Source: CALGDE01 sp964655355 (GTDB lineage Bacteria > Cyanobacteriota > Cyanobacteriia > CACIAM-69d). From it: 64,000 bases of DNA. Each line of letters begins with the position of its first letter. The stretch's first letter is position 1. The stretch lies in contig CAZZMD010000017.1 of the NCBI GenBank assembly GCA_964655355.1, positions 1 through 64,000 on the forward strand. The letters are read 5' to 3'. This document shows positions 25,911 through 35,134 of this stretch, piece by piece. The position numbers and the translations under genes were made by a program. A model generated the notes under the pieces. The model was given only the letters and a program-made list of their open reading frames with translations. It did not search any database and was not told the origin of the DNA.

Positions 25911-26801
25911 ATGGCACAAACCCACGATCGCTCCGACCGCCATCAGCGTCAATCCTACCGTTGGTCCTACCAAGGGCGATCGCACTCAATCGCCTATGAA
26001 ACCCTAGGAGAAGGACCATCCATATTATTGTTGCCAGCCTTCAGCACGGTTTCCAGCCGCACCGAACTCGAAGGCATTGCTCAAATTCTTGCCCCGCATT
26101 TTCAAGTCATTAGGTTGGATTGGTTGGGGTTTGGAGACTCTGGTCGCCCCCCAGTCCAATACAATCGACCGCTTTACCAGCAACTGCTCCAGGATTTTGT
26201 GCAAGCGTGCTGCCCCCATCCCCTCGCCATCCTCGCCGCCGGCCATGCCGCAGGGTATGCCATGCACCTCGCCCAAGCCCAGCCCAACAATTGCTCAAAG
26301 CTACTGCTCGTTGCCCCCACCTGGAAAGGTCCGTTACGGGCGATGGGAGCACCGAAGCCGATGGCGAGTGGCGTCAGAAATTTGGTGCGATCGCCCCTAT
26401 TGGGACAGGCACTTTATGCGGGCAACACCCACCCCGCCTTTCTGAAATGGATGTATCAGCGTCACGTGTATGTCAATGGGGACAAACTGACGCCCGAGTT
26501 TATGGCCGTCAAACATCAAATCACCCAGCAACCCGGTGCTCGATTCGCCCCTGCCGCCTTCGTCACAGGGGGGCTTGATCCCATGGGCGATCGCGACGAA
26601 TGGTTGAAGGTCGGGCGATCGCTGACCATGCCCGTGCAACTGATTCTTCCGGAGCAATCTCCCCCCAAATCCAAAGCGGAAATGGAAGCCCTCGCCCAAC
26701 TCCCCCAAATACAAGAGCAGCGACTCCCCGGCACTTTAGGTGTCTATGAAGAATATGCCGATAAAGCGGGCAAGGCCGCTCTAGCATTTTTTCAAACCTA
26801 A
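25911..26801 (+). CDS. Alpha/beta-hydrolase-fold protein lacking the nucleophile serine
   Basis: The 296-residue protein has an alpha/beta hydrolase fold with the oxyanion-side strand ILLLPAFSTVSSR, the strand-turn IRLDWLGFGDSGRP, and the nucleophile elbow AAGHAAGYAMHLAQ. The elbow reads G-H-A-A-G instead of G-x-S-x-G: residue 113, normally the nucleophile, is Ala. An acidic residue candidate lies in GGLDPMGDRDEWL, and no clear catalytic His is seen near the C-terminus (LPGTLGVYEEYAD). It is therefore probably not a classical esterase; a binding role is possible. It converges with the desaturase gene 29 nt downstream, on the edge of the lipid-type cluster. Confidence 0.75.
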   Translation: MAQTHDRSDRHQRQSYRWSYQGRSHSIAYETLGEGPSILLLPAFSTVSSRTELEGIAQILAPHFQVIRLDWLGFGDSGRPPVQYNRPLYQQLLQDFVQACCPHPLAILAAGHAAGYAMHLAQAQPNNCSKLLLVAPTWKGPLRAMGAPKPMASGVRNLVRSPLLGQALYAGNTHPAFLKWMYQRHVYVNGDKLTPEFMAVKHQITQQPGARFAPAAFVTGGLDPMGDRDEWLKVGRSLTMPVQLILPEQSPPKSKAEMEALAQLPQIQEQRLPGTLGVYEEYADKAGKAALAFFQT

Positions 26802-26830
26802 GAAAAAAGCCTAGGAAGAGAAAGTAGACA

Positions 26831-27679
26831 TCATGAGCGCACTTTCCAAACAAGCCCTAATCTTTGCATGATTCTAATCATTAGGAATGAGACATCAAAC
26901 TCGTAGGGATGATGGGTAAAAGAGGCTGATGAGGGATTGGCGTGGTGATTATTATGCCACCCCTCACCAAACCCCAAAAGCGCAACAATGGGGTTATTAC
27001 AGCTATGGTCAGAGGTATCAAAATTACGGTAGCCGAAACGATGGCAAACTGAATTAACAGAAAAGATGATATGCCAAGTCAAAACAATCCGTAGAAATCC
27101 ACCCCAAATCAAAAAAGACAATGCCGTTTCGGCTCCCCCTAGCCAAAAGCCTGTCCCAAAGAGCCATGCACCCAATATCAGATTCAGCGTCAAAAAATGC
27201 CTATCAAGGAATCTAAAAACGGGGTCACTAGCAAGGTCTTTAGCTTTGCACCATAGATCCTCGCCTCTTACGATTGGATGCTCAAAGATAATCCAACCCA
27301 TATGCCCCCAAATAAAGCCCGCCCAAGGTGTGTGAATATCTAGGGCTTGATCTGAATTTGCATGATGGTTTCGATGATAGCTTACCCATTCAATAGGGCC
27401 TGATTGTACGGCAAAAACACCGAGCAGAGCCAGGGCATATTTGACCCATCGATGGGTCTCAAAACTTTTATGGGACAGCAAACGATGGTAGCCGATCGCG
27501 ATACCAAATCCACCCGTTAGCACCCAACCCATCACTAGCAGGGGAATGGAATATGAAGTGTAAAACCATGGCGCGGTGAATGCGGCCAGGTGGATCACAA
27601 TCATCCCTACTAATATTGCAGGTTGAAAGCGATCCTGTGCGGCATAGGTCGGCAGTTTTTTGCCTAAAGAAACTTGCAT
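26831..27679 (-). CDS. Fatty acid desaturase, acyl-CoA delta-9 type
   Basis: This 282-residue integral membrane diiron enzyme shows three histidine boxes: HRLLSHKSF (H-x4-H, residue ~64), HRNHHANSDQ (H-x2-HH, ~103) and HNNHHANPSS (H-x2-HH, ~240). These are flanked by hydrophobic helix pairs (AILVGMIVIHLAAFTAPWFY and others). The spacing and the short length fit the delta-9 class, which introduces the first cis double bond into acyl chains; cyanobacterial DesC uses acyl-lipids. It is the distal gene of a minus-strand set (P450, CFA synthase, desaturase), 69 nt after the CFA-like gene. Regiospecificity is inferred from family only, and this may be an accessory rather than the housekeeping DesC. 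Confidence 0.85.
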   Translation of the reverse strand: MQVSLGKKLPTYAAQDRFQPAILVGMIVIHLAAFTAPWFYTSYSIPLLVMGWVLTGGFGIAIGYHRLLSHKSFETHRWVKYALALLGVFAVQSGPIEWVSYHRNHHANSDQALDIHTPWAGFIWGHMGWIIFEHPIVRGEDLWCKAKDLASDPVFRFLDRHFLTLNLILGAWLFGTGFWLGGAETALSFLIWGGFLRIVLTWHIIFSVNSVCHRFGYRNFDTSDHSCNNPIVALLGFGEGWHNNHHANPSSASFTHHPYEFDVSFLMIRIMQRLGLVWKVRS

Positions 27680-27748
27680 ATTGGTTTGTTCTTAAAGTGT
27701 TTTTAAATCAAAGAGGTTGGGACCCTATTGTGGAGCCCTAGCTAGAAT

Positions 27749-29065
27749 CTAGCTGGAATATAGATACTGGCGAGTTAATGGCATACCACTCTTATTCTCC
27801 GAGGGCTTAACAAACAAAGTTTGATAGAGGTTGTTGCGACCGATTTTAAAGTCGTAAATACAGCCAGTAAAGTACATCTGATACGCACGATAGGCTGAAT
27901 CGTCAAAAAACTCACTGACACCGTCAGCATTATCTTCAAACCGTTGCTTCCAATGGCGCAAGGTGAGTTCGTAATGTTCCCGCAAATTTTCTAGGTCCCG
28001 CACCTCAAATCCAGCGTTCTCTGCTGCGCGTAATAGGTCACCAATCAACAAAATCTCGGTGTTAGGAAAAATATATTCCGTGATAAACGAATGGGATTCT
28101 TTTCTTAACGGTTGGCGAATGGAGCAACCACTGGCTTGGTTAAATAGAATGCCACCAGGATTAAGGCAATTCCAAGCAGCTTGAAAATACTCATTAATTA
28201 AGGCTGAGGTTAAATGCTCAGTGATGCCAACCCCAGAAATTTTGTCGAAGGTGCCAAACTTTTTGGCATCCCTGAAGTCACAAAACTCCACCTGACAGAC
28301 ATCCTCAAGACCTTCTTGCTTAATCCAGTTTTGGGCATGTTCTGCTTGGAGTCGACTGAGGGTAACCCCGGTGGCACGCACGTTATAGTGTTTGGCCGCA
28401 TAAATAATGAGACCGCCCCAACCACACCCCATATCGAGAAAGCGATCGCCCGATTGTAGCCTTAGTTTTTGACAGATATGCTCCAGTTTTTGGAGTTGGG
28501 CGGTGGGGAGATCATCCTCTGGGCTATGGAAATAAGCACAGGTATATTGCATGTAGGGATCCAGCCAAAGTTGCCAAAATTTAGAGGGTAAATCGTAGTG
28601 GTATTTGATGGCATCTTTTACCCGTTGCCGACCTTTTACATCCCCTGATAACACCGCTGGTTGATAGCTCCCTTGGGACGTTTCAGCGGTGGGAGGCGCA
28701 GTTGTGACTCTGGGTAATTTCAAGGCATATCGTGCTAGGGAAAACCATTCACCAATGGTGGGTTTGAGGGCAATGAGATGATCAATTAAAGGGATAAGTG
28801 CTTCGAAGTCGCCGACAACATCTGCCCGACCACTCATATACAGCTCGGCTAAGGCTTGGGTACCTCCCGAAAGAAAGAGAGTGCGCAAAACACCGGGTTC
28901 CCGAATCACCAAGGTTACTTGGGCGGGGCGATCGCTCGGCTCCCAGCGCATACCATTCCAAAGCTCAACGGCAAATGCTTTATTCTCCAGGGGTTGAATA
29001 AAATGCTCGACCCATTGCATTGCTTCCTGGGCAAGTTGATCGTTTTTTGGGATGGTCGTTTCCAT
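27749..29065 (-). CDS. Cyclopropane-fatty-acyl-phospholipid synthase-like methyltransferase
   Basis: The protein has 438 residues. An N-terminal lipid-binding-like domain (residues ~1-140, with LSGGTQALAELYMSGRADV and DFEALIPLIDHL) precedes a class I SAM-dependent methyltransferase. The latter has LDMGCGWGGLIIYAAKHY (SAM motif I, residue ~214), GVTLSRLQAEHAQNW, GVGITEHLTSALINEYF and the C-terminal aromatic region (RQMYFTGCIYDFKIG-like). Known members add a methylene or methyl group from SAM across a cis double bond of a phospholipid-bound acyl chain, giving cyclopropane or mid-chain methyl acids. Such lipids are not typical of cyanobacteria, which makes the pairing with a desaturase next door notable. 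Product type cannot be told from sequence. Confidence 0.85.
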   Translation of the reverse strand: METTIPKNDQLAQEAMQWVEHFIQPLENKAFAVELWNGMRWEPSDRPAQVTLVIREPGVLRTLFLSGGTQALAELYMSGRADVVGDFEALIPLIDHLIALKPTIGEWFSLARYALKLPRVTTAPPTAETSQGSYQPAVLSGDVKGRQRVKDAIKYHYDLPSKFWQLWLDPYMQYTCAYFHSPEDDLPTAQLQKLEHICQKLRLQSGDRFLDMGCGWGGLIIYAAKHYNVRATGVTLSRLQAEHAQNWIKQEGLEDVCQVEFCDFRDAKKFGTFDKISGVGITEHLTSALINEYFQAAWNCLNPGGILFNQASGCSIRQPLRKESHSFITEYIFPNTEILLIGDLLRAAENAGFEVRDLENLREHYELTLRHWKQRFEDNADGVSEFFDDSAYRAYQMYFTGCIYDFKIGRNNLYQTLFVKPSENKSGMPLTRQYLYSS

Positions 29066-29166
29066 ATGAAAGTCCTAAAGATAAAAGGTGATTAAAATGC
29101 TTTCGAAAAGGTATTAGATTTTATTAGAGCAAGATAGCTATAGGCATATTAAGTCTCCTGATTTTG

Positions 29167-30663
29167 TCAGTGAGGTAGCTGAACCATCTCGCGAATAAAG
29201 CCCTGAATATTGCCAACGCCTTGGTTAAAATTGCGATCTTGAGGATGACATTTGACCAAGAGGGGAGTCGGGCTGGTCAACGTAAAAACACCACCGGGAT
29301 TGATGTCTGCGGTGGGTACAAACTCTAAGCGAAGCCGCTGCACAATCATGGCGATCGCCACCTTGAGGCTGAGTATCGCCAAGCCTTTGCCAATACAAGC
29401 ACGGGTTCCTCCACTAAACGGTGAATATTCCCAAGGTTTCGGTTGCAGCGTTTCCCAACGGTCTGGCTTGAATACCTTGGGACAGTTATACACGTCGGGG
29501 TTGAGATGCAGATGATGCAAGCTAAGAAAGACTTCGGTGCCGGGGGGGAGACCGTAGCCCACAAGCTCGGTTTCTTGTACAGCGACCTTAGGATTCCAAG
29601 GAGCGCTTGGCAGCAGCCGCAAGCCTTCTTTCACAATGTGGTCCAACAACGGCAAGTGCTTAAGTTGCTCCACCGTAGGCGCATCCCCGTGTAATGTGGC
29701 GGACAACTCATCGAGCAGATCAGCCGCAATCGCCGGATGCTGGGACAGCAATAACAAGAGCCAACCCAACGCGGATCCCGTCGCCTCTGCCCCCGCCGTC
29801 CACATGGCATTTAAATGTCCCAAAACTTGGCCCTGGTCGAGGGCGATATCGGCTTGACCGCACTGGGCATCCCACAGGAGAGAGAACACCGTCAAGCGCT
29901 GAACCTGCTCCGGCTCACCCGTAGCTAAGCGCGATCGGGCCCGCTCAGTAATGCCTAAAGCAATCTCCTCCCCTGTTTCGAGATCCTTGAGCAACCCCCG
30001 AAAAGGAGACCCCGGAAAGGCATAGGGAAACAAAATGAAAAAAATGGCGATCGGTGACCCACACTGGTACACCACATCATGAAAGAACTGTATTTCATGG
30101 TCATACATCTCTACCCCGAGCAACGCCTGGATCATCACCTTGGCCGACCAGTGGTTTGTCAGGGCTGTCAGATCCTGGGGCGATCCACCCGACCAAGACT
30201 CCAACTCCTTTTCGGTGACAGCAACGGCATCGTCTCGATACATCGCGATCGCCCGCTGGGAAAAGGCCGGGGAGAGGTACTGCCGCGCCTGACGATGGGG
30301 TGGACCATTAAGGTCAAACAACCCAGTCATATAGCGCTCCAAAACTCGATGACGAGGCGATCGATCGCGTGATCGATACAAAGTCCCTAAGAAAGGAAAT
30401 CGATAAAAAACATCATTGCTTGCCAGAATCTGCTTCACCGCCTGAGGATCACAGGTTAGAACAGTGCCAGGACAATGGGCTAAAGGGGAGTAAATATTCG
30501 TCCCCCCCCGATGACTCAAAGCGACAAATGAACCATATTGGTCAAACAGCTGTCCACCGGTACGCATAGTATCGCCAAAAAAGCGTAGCCCCCTGAGAAA
30601 ACGTAGCGGTGTAATGGTACGAGGAGGTCCAGGAATCGTTGCAGGTAGAGCACAAATGGACAT
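29167..30663 (-). CDS. Cytochrome P450
   Basis: This 498-residue protein has the Pro-rich start of a P450 (LPATIPGPPRTITPLRFL). The I-helix oxygen-activation motif is AGAEATGSALGW (residue ~290). The E-x-x-R of the K helix is VKEGLRLLP. The heme-binding loop FSGGTRACIGKGLAI carries the proximal cysteine (~422). All residues needed for a functional monooxygenase are present. The group resembles fatty-acid or terpenoid hydroxylating P450s, but substrate is inference from the neighbouring desaturase and CFA-like genes, which lie downstream on the same strand. A promoter region of 269 bp separates it from the divergent radical SAM gene. Confidence 0.88.
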   Translation of the reverse strand: MSICALPATIPGPPRTITPLRFLRGLRFFGDTMRTGGQLFDQYGSFVALSHRGGTNIYSPLAHCPGTVLTCDPQAVKQILASNDVFYRFPFLGTLYRSRDRSPRHRVLERYMTGLFDLNGPPHRQARQYLSPAFSQRAIAMYRDDAVAVTEKELESWSGGSPQDLTALTNHWSAKVMIQALLGVEMYDHEIQFFHDVVYQCGSPIAIFFILFPYAFPGSPFRGLLKDLETGEEIALGITERARSRLATGEPEQVQRLTVFSLLWDAQCGQADIALDQGQVLGHLNAMWTAGAEATGSALGWLLLLLSQHPAIAADLLDELSATLHGDAPTVEQLKHLPLLDHIVKEGLRLLPSAPWNPKVAVQETELVGYGLPPGTEVFLSLHHLHLNPDVYNCPKVFKPDRWETLQPKPWEYSPFSGGTRACIGKGLAILSLKVAIAMIVQRLRLEFVPTADINPGGVFTLTSPTPLLVKCHPQDRNFNQGVGNIQGFIREMVQLPH

Positions 30664-30827
30664 TATTAATGTAACGAACTAGGAATAAAAACAAATTTAT
30701 ATTTCAAGTTTTTTGTTTGATGCCTAACCCTATACCTAGATTTCCAAGGGTAGGAAGAGGGAATAATCTTAATTACAGGGCATCCACAAAAGGTTAGCGC
30801 ACAAAAAATCTTGACGCCACCGTATTG

Positions 30828-30856
30828 TTGTCAACGCTATGGCCACTCAATAAACT
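30828..30856 (+). promoter_or_regulatory. Candidate sigma-70-type promoter for the radical SAM/DevCBA genes
   Basis: TTGTCA (30828-30833), 17-nt spacer, TAAACT (30851-30856), about 75 nt before the ATG at 30933. It matches the consensus reasonably in an AT-rich context. Confidence 0.4.
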
Positions 30857-30932
30857 TATCTATTGTTTAGTATTTAGATTTAGTCCCTATTGCTTGCTCT
30901 ATTGACAATCTCTATCGACCATCGGCAGACCT

Positions 30933-32528
30933 ATGAATAGTCCATTGAATAGTCAATCTGACAAACCTCGTATTTTGATTATCTGTACTCATTTTCATAG
31001 CGATCGCACAGGTAAAAACGAGAAAATATTTTTACAAACCAGTGCCGGTGTACACGTCGGCTCAATGATTGATCTAACCAAATATGACGTCAAGCTTTAT
31101 CACGAAAGTTATCATGGTCCCTACGACACTGAGCACTTAGATGATGTCGTGCTGGTCTTTTTGACAGGGCTCCAGAAAGATTTTGATCGCATGCGACAGC
31201 TCGCCTACTTTTTTCGCCGTCAGGGCACGCCAGTGGTTGCCGGTGGCAATATTTGCACCATGTTTCCTGAGTTTGCCACGGAGTTTTTTGATGCGGTGAG
31301 CGTTGGCGGCGTAGAATGCATTTTGGCGATAATGCGAGACTTTGAGCAAGGGCAGTTACAAACTATTTATCGATCTCCCCAAACTCAGCTCAGCAACTAC
31401 GTGGTGAAGTATGAGTTATTGAGAGACAATCACATCTCATCAATCCTCCACTTAATTGAAGCGTCACGGGGATGTAACTTTAAATGTGATTTTTGCGTCA
31501 TTCCAGCAGAAGGAGCAAGTCACACAACCTATCGTGTCGCAACGGTTATTGAAACCATTCAGCACTCGATCCAAACCAGTCCCCGCTGGAGTTTTAAACG
31601 CCTGTTCCCCGTTGTATTTTTTATCGACAATAATTTTTCCAATAACATCCCCCATCTCAAGGAACTTTGTATCGCATTAAAGCACTCCAGATTGCTCAAA
31701 GGGTGGGGTGCTCTGGTCACCCAAAATGTACTCCAAAACAGAGAAATTGTTGATCTGATGTCCAATTCCGGTTGTCGGGTTCTTTTCACAGGGATTGAAT
31801 CCTTTGATCTGCAATTTTTGGATCGCCACAACAAGGTTCAAAACACCCATCAAAGCAATGTATTCGACGATATTGAATACGCTCAAAATCAGGGAATTGC
31901 AATTATGTATCCCTATATGTTTGATCCACGTTTTGCATCGGTAGCTGCCATGAGGCAGGACATGCAGATGCTGACGGGGTTAGACGTTGTAGCGTTCCCG
32001 GACTTTTTTACGATTGTGGCTCCCCTCGTTGGCACCAAGCTTTTTTGGAATAACGTTGATGAGGGTGGACTCTTGCCCAACTTACGGCTGCGAGATTTAG
32101 ATGGTCAAACCCTTGCCTATCGTCATACGGTTGATGATCATGCCGACTATAGTGAGTTTTTGAGAATTTTATTTTCGGATCCCATGCAGTTGGTCGATCG
32201 CGTTAAGTTTTGGCGGAATTTGGCATTAAAAACGTTGAAAGTTGCGATCCATCATCCGATCGCAGGTTATGTGTTTGGCAGTTCGAGCTTAAACCAATTT
32301 AAGGGCATGTTTAAAATTCCTGAGGGAGGTGGGCGCAATTTTATTGGAGGGCAAGATATTCTCGATCCTCAATATGAACAGTATCCCGACGATATTTCAT
32401 CTGAGGATAAATCGCGGTATTTTGATCCGATCAAAATTACCGACGATGCTGGCAATTTGCAACCTTGGCTTCGCCCTTATCACCCCCAGACATCTATAGC
32501 GACAACCTCCCCCGTGGCTAACGGTTAG
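30933..32528 (+). CDS. Radical SAM protein of the B12-binding-like class
   Basis: The protein has 531 residues. The N-terminal ~150 residues form a cobalamin-binding-like Rossmann domain (RILIICTHFHSDRTGKNE, GTPVVAGGNICTMFPEFA, FFDAVSVGGVECIL), but the DxHxxG cobalamin-ligand motif is not evident. The radical SAM core has EASRGCNFKCDFCVIPAEG (CxxxCxxC, residues ~180-187), followed by FFIDNNFSNNI and RVLFTGIESFDLQFLD. It would bind a 4Fe-4S cluster and cleave SAM to start radical chemistry such as C-C bond formation or methylation at an unactivated carbon. It leads a plus-strand set with devC (12 nt downstream), devB and devA-like genes, so its product is probably the exported cargo or part of its synthesis. 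Confidence 0.8.
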   Translation: MNSPLNSQSDKPRILIICTHFHSDRTGKNEKIFLQTSAGVHVGSMIDLTKYDVKLYHESYHGPYDTEHLDDVVLVFLTGLQKDFDRMRQLAYFFRRQGTPVVAGGNICTMFPEFATEFFDAVSVGGVECILAIMRDFEQGQLQTIYRSPQTQLSNYVVKYELLRDNHISSILHLIEASRGCNFKCDFCVIPAEGASHTTYRVATVIETIQHSIQTSPRWSFKRLFPVVFFIDNNFSNNIPHLKELCIALKHSRLLKGWGALVTQNVLQNREIVDLMSNSGCRVLFTGIESFDLQFLDRHNKVQNTHQSNVFDDIEYAQNQGIAIMYPYMFDPRFASVAAMRQDMQMLTGLDVVAFPDFFTIVAPLVGTKLFWNNVDEGGLLPNLRLRDLDGQTLAYRHTVDDHADYSEFLRILFSDPMQLVDRVKFWRNLALKTLKVAIHHPIAGYVFGSSSLNQFKGMFKIPEGGGRNFIGGQDILDPQYEQYPDDISSEDKSRYFDPIKITDDAGNLQPWLRPYHPQTSIATTSPVANG

Positions 32529-32540
32529 CCTACTCCAACG

Positions 32541-33752
32541 ATGAAGCGATCGCGCCGTTCTTCCCGTTCTCAGTCCCTAAAATCCAAACGCATTACTTTT
32601 AGGGTGCCTCTAGCTTGGCGACAGTTGAGCTATCAAAAGAGTCGCTTTCTGATGGCTTCCTTAGGGATTTCATCAGCGATTATTTTGATGTTTGTCCAAC
32701 TCGGCTTTATGGGGGCACTGAACGAGAGTAATACGGTATTGCATCAGCATCTTCGAGGCGACCTGGTGATGTTAGATGCCAAAACCCAGGCATTAGTTTT
32801 AGCCAATACTTTCTCTCGTCAACGTCTTTATCAGTTATTAAACTTTAAGGAGGTCGAGGACATTAGTCCTATTTATTTAAAAACGGGAGTTTTTAGGAAT
32901 CCCAAAACAGGAGAATCACGAACAATTGCAATCTATGGGATTAATCCCATTGAGCAGCCTTTCGAATTCCCTGAACTTGATCAAGACATTCAACATATTT
33001 ATCTGACTGATACTGTTCTTTTTGACCGAGGTTCCACCTCAGAGTATGGTCCCATCGAAGCAGACTTTGAGTCCGGCGACGATGTTTTTATTGAGCTCAA
33101 TGATCAGCGAATTAGAGTTGGCGAAATCATAACATTTACAGGGACATCGTTTGGCATTACTGGCAGTGTGGTTACCAGCGACAAGAACTTTGCTCGCTTA
33201 TTTCCTGAGCTTAGCCATCTAGATCAGGCTGCCATTGGAGTGGTCCGTCTCCAACCCGGATTGGATGCTGACGAAGTTGCCTCAACTCTACGTAAGCACC
33301 TTCCCTCCGATGTCGTGCTCTTGACTGCGGATGAATTTATTCAAAAAGAGTATGCCTACTGGCAAGGCACGACAGCCGTGGGATTTATCTTTCAAATGGG
33401 AGCCGCCGTTGGTTTTTTGATTGGCATGTATATTGTCTATCAAGTACTTTTTACGGATGTTGCTAATCATATTCCTGACTACGCGATTCTCAAGTCCAAA
33501 GGGTATCCTAGCTCCTACTTTTTGAGTCTGGTCATTCAAGAGTCGTTAATCCTTTCAATATCAAGTTATATCCCTGGTTATATTTGTGCTATAGGGCTCT
33601 ACAAACTAGTGCAAATTGGGACTAAGCTGCCTGCTTTTATGACCCTTGAGCGTGCCATCTTAGTATTAATTCTGACCTTTTCAATGTCTTTGTTTGCAGG
33701 GTTTCTGGTCATGCGAAAGCTCAAAGATTCTGATCCTGCTGATCTGTTTTAA
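32541..33752 (+). CDS. devC: DevC-type ABC exporter permease
   Basis: The protein has 403 residues with the FtsX/MacB-like layout of DevC. It has a first helix (KSRFLMASLGISSAIILMFV), a large periplasmic domain (~residues 60-270), then three helices (VGFIFQMGAAVGFLIGMYIV, ESLILSISSYIPGYICAIGL, AILVLILTFSMSLFAGFLVM), ending in the typical KLKDSDPADLF. In heterocyst-forming cyanobacteria DevBCA with TolC exports envelope glycolipids; many other cyanobacteria carry homologues of unknown cargo. It forms a set with the membrane-fusion (DevB) and ATPase (DevA) genes downstream. The cargo here is unknown. Confidence 0.85.
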   Translation: MKRSRRSSRSQSLKSKRITFRVPLAWRQLSYQKSRFLMASLGISSAIILMFVQLGFMGALNESNTVLHQHLRGDLVMLDAKTQALVLANTFSRQRLYQLLNFKEVEDISPIYLKTGVFRNPKTGESRTIAIYGINPIEQPFEFPELDQDIQHIYLTDTVLFDRGSTSEYGPIEADFESGDDVFIELNDQRIRVGEIITFTGTSFGITGSVVTSDKNFARLFPELSHLDQAAIGVVRLQPGLDADEVASTLRKHLPSDVVLLTADEFIQKEYAYWQGTTAVGFIFQMGAAVGFLIGMYIVYQVLFTDVANHIPDYAILKSKGYPSSYFLSLVIQESLILSISSYIPGYICAIGLYKLVQIGTKLPAFMTLERAILVLILTFSMSLFAGFLVMRKLKDSDPADLF

Positions 33753-33904
33753 TCCTTACAACTTTAATTTTAATTCTTACAATTCCAATCCCTATACAAC
33801 TTCAATCCTTGCAAAGTTTATAATTTAAGATTCTCTGCATTGTGGTGACGGAGCTTATTGAAGTTGTTACGATAAAAGACCAAGATTACAAAGCCCTATT
33901 TCCA

Positions 33905-35074
33905 ATGAAGAAGATTTGGGGAGTAGCCATTTTTCTGGGCGGGTTGTTAGGTGGCGCACTCATCCTCTATGCGTTGCAACTCCGTTCCGTTAGTTCTGAA
34001 GGCACCCCCCAACCTGCCGTTGAGGCTAGCGTCACGCCACAACCTGCTTCTGTCGCCGCCCTTGGTCGCTTGGAACCCCGCGATAAGGTTCTCAATCTAG
34101 GGGCTCCGTCTGCCCTTACGCGGGCGCGGGTGCTGGAGCTGCGGGTTAAGGAAGGGGATTGGGTGACGGCGAATCAGGTCATTGCCACCCTGGATACCTA
34201 TGGTGAGCGACGGGCTGCTTTGATGGAAGCTACCGTACAAGTCGAGTCAGCCCAAGCTAGGCTTCAACAGGTTTTGGCGGGGGCTAAGCGTGGTGAGGTC
34301 AATGCTCAGATCGCTAGGATTTCTGAGCTAGAGGCTCAACTGGAGGGCGATTTGTTGGTGCAGGATCGCAAGATTGCTCGCTTACAAGCGGAGTACAGCA
34401 ATGCGGTGGCTGAGTACCGACGTTTCCAAGCCTTATACGACGATGGTGCTACGTCTGAGTCCAGCCGGGATGTGCGCGAAACCACGATGTTGACGGTTCG
34501 CCGTCAGATGCAAACCGAGGAGGAAACGCGATCGCAACGACTTAACACGGGACAAAATCGTATTCGCGAAGCCAAAGCCACCCTTGATCGCATTCAGGAC
34601 GTCCGCCCCGAGGATGTCGCCGTTGCGCAAACCGATATTGAACGGGCAAAAGCGGCCCAAGCTCTAGCCAAAGCCGCGTTGCAAAACACCGTCATTCAAG
34701 CCCCTGTCGCTGGAAAAATCCTGCGCATTCATGCCCGGTCCGGTGAAGTGATTGCCGAGGAGGGCATTGTCACCCTGGGGCGCACGGATGCCATGTACGT
34801 GATTGCGGAGGTGTATGAGGCTGATATTCAGCGGGTTGCGGTGGGGAAAAAAGCGACGGTGACCAGTGAATATGGGGGCTTCAGCGGTGAATTGTCGGGG
34901 GTGGTCGAACAGCTAGGGTTAGAGATTCTCAACAATAGTCTCTATGATCCCAATCCCCTGAGCCGTAGTGAGGCCCGTGTCGTGGAAGTGGCTGTTCGGC
35001 TGGATGATGCGGATAGCGATCGCGTCAGTCATTTAACCAATCTGCAAGTTCGAGTTTTGATTGACACTGACTAG
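33905..35074 (+). CDS. devB: DevB-type periplasmic adaptor (HlyD/membrane-fusion family)
   Basis: The protein has 389 residues from the ATG at 33905 (MKKIWGVAIFLGGLLGGALI); a GTG at 33842 would add 21 residues, and neither has a good ribosome-binding site. One N-terminal membrane helix is followed by the half-motif ALGRLEPRDKVLNLGAPSA and LRVKEGDWVTANQVIATLDT (lipoyl half). A long coiled coil (residues ~110-240) comes next, then the second lipoyl half (TVIQAPVAGKILRIHARSGE) and a beta-barrel part (YVIAEVYEADIQRVAVGKKA). It bridges the inner-membrane DevC/DevA pump to an outer-membrane TolC-like channel, which is not encoded nearby. Confidence 0.85.
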   Translation: MKKIWGVAIFLGGLLGGALILYALQLRSVSSEGTPQPAVEASVTPQPASVAALGRLEPRDKVLNLGAPSALTRARVLELRVKEGDWVTANQVIATLDTYGERRAALMEATVQVESAQARLQQVLAGAKRGEVNAQIARISELEAQLEGDLLVQDRKIARLQAEYSNAVAEYRRFQALYDDGATSESSRDVRETTMLTVRRQMQTEEETRSQRLNTGQNRIREAKATLDRIQDVRPEDVAVAQTDIERAKAAQALAKAALQNTVIQAPVAGKILRIHARSGEVIAEEGIVTLGRTDAMYVIAEVYEADIQRVAVGKKATVTSEYGGFSGELSGVVEQLGLEILNNSLYDPNPLSRSEARVVEVAVRLDDADSDRVSHLTNLQVRVLIDTD

Positions 35075-35134
35075 GTATCCCACTAGGTATCCCACTAAAT
35101 ATCCCAAAAGCTATTATCTAAGCCGTCGATTGTA

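Noticed and set aside
30933..32528. Cobalamin-dependent radical SAM methylase
   Set aside because: The N-terminal domain resembles the B12-binding fold, but the DxHxxG ligand motif is not seen, so cobalamin dependence is not claimed.
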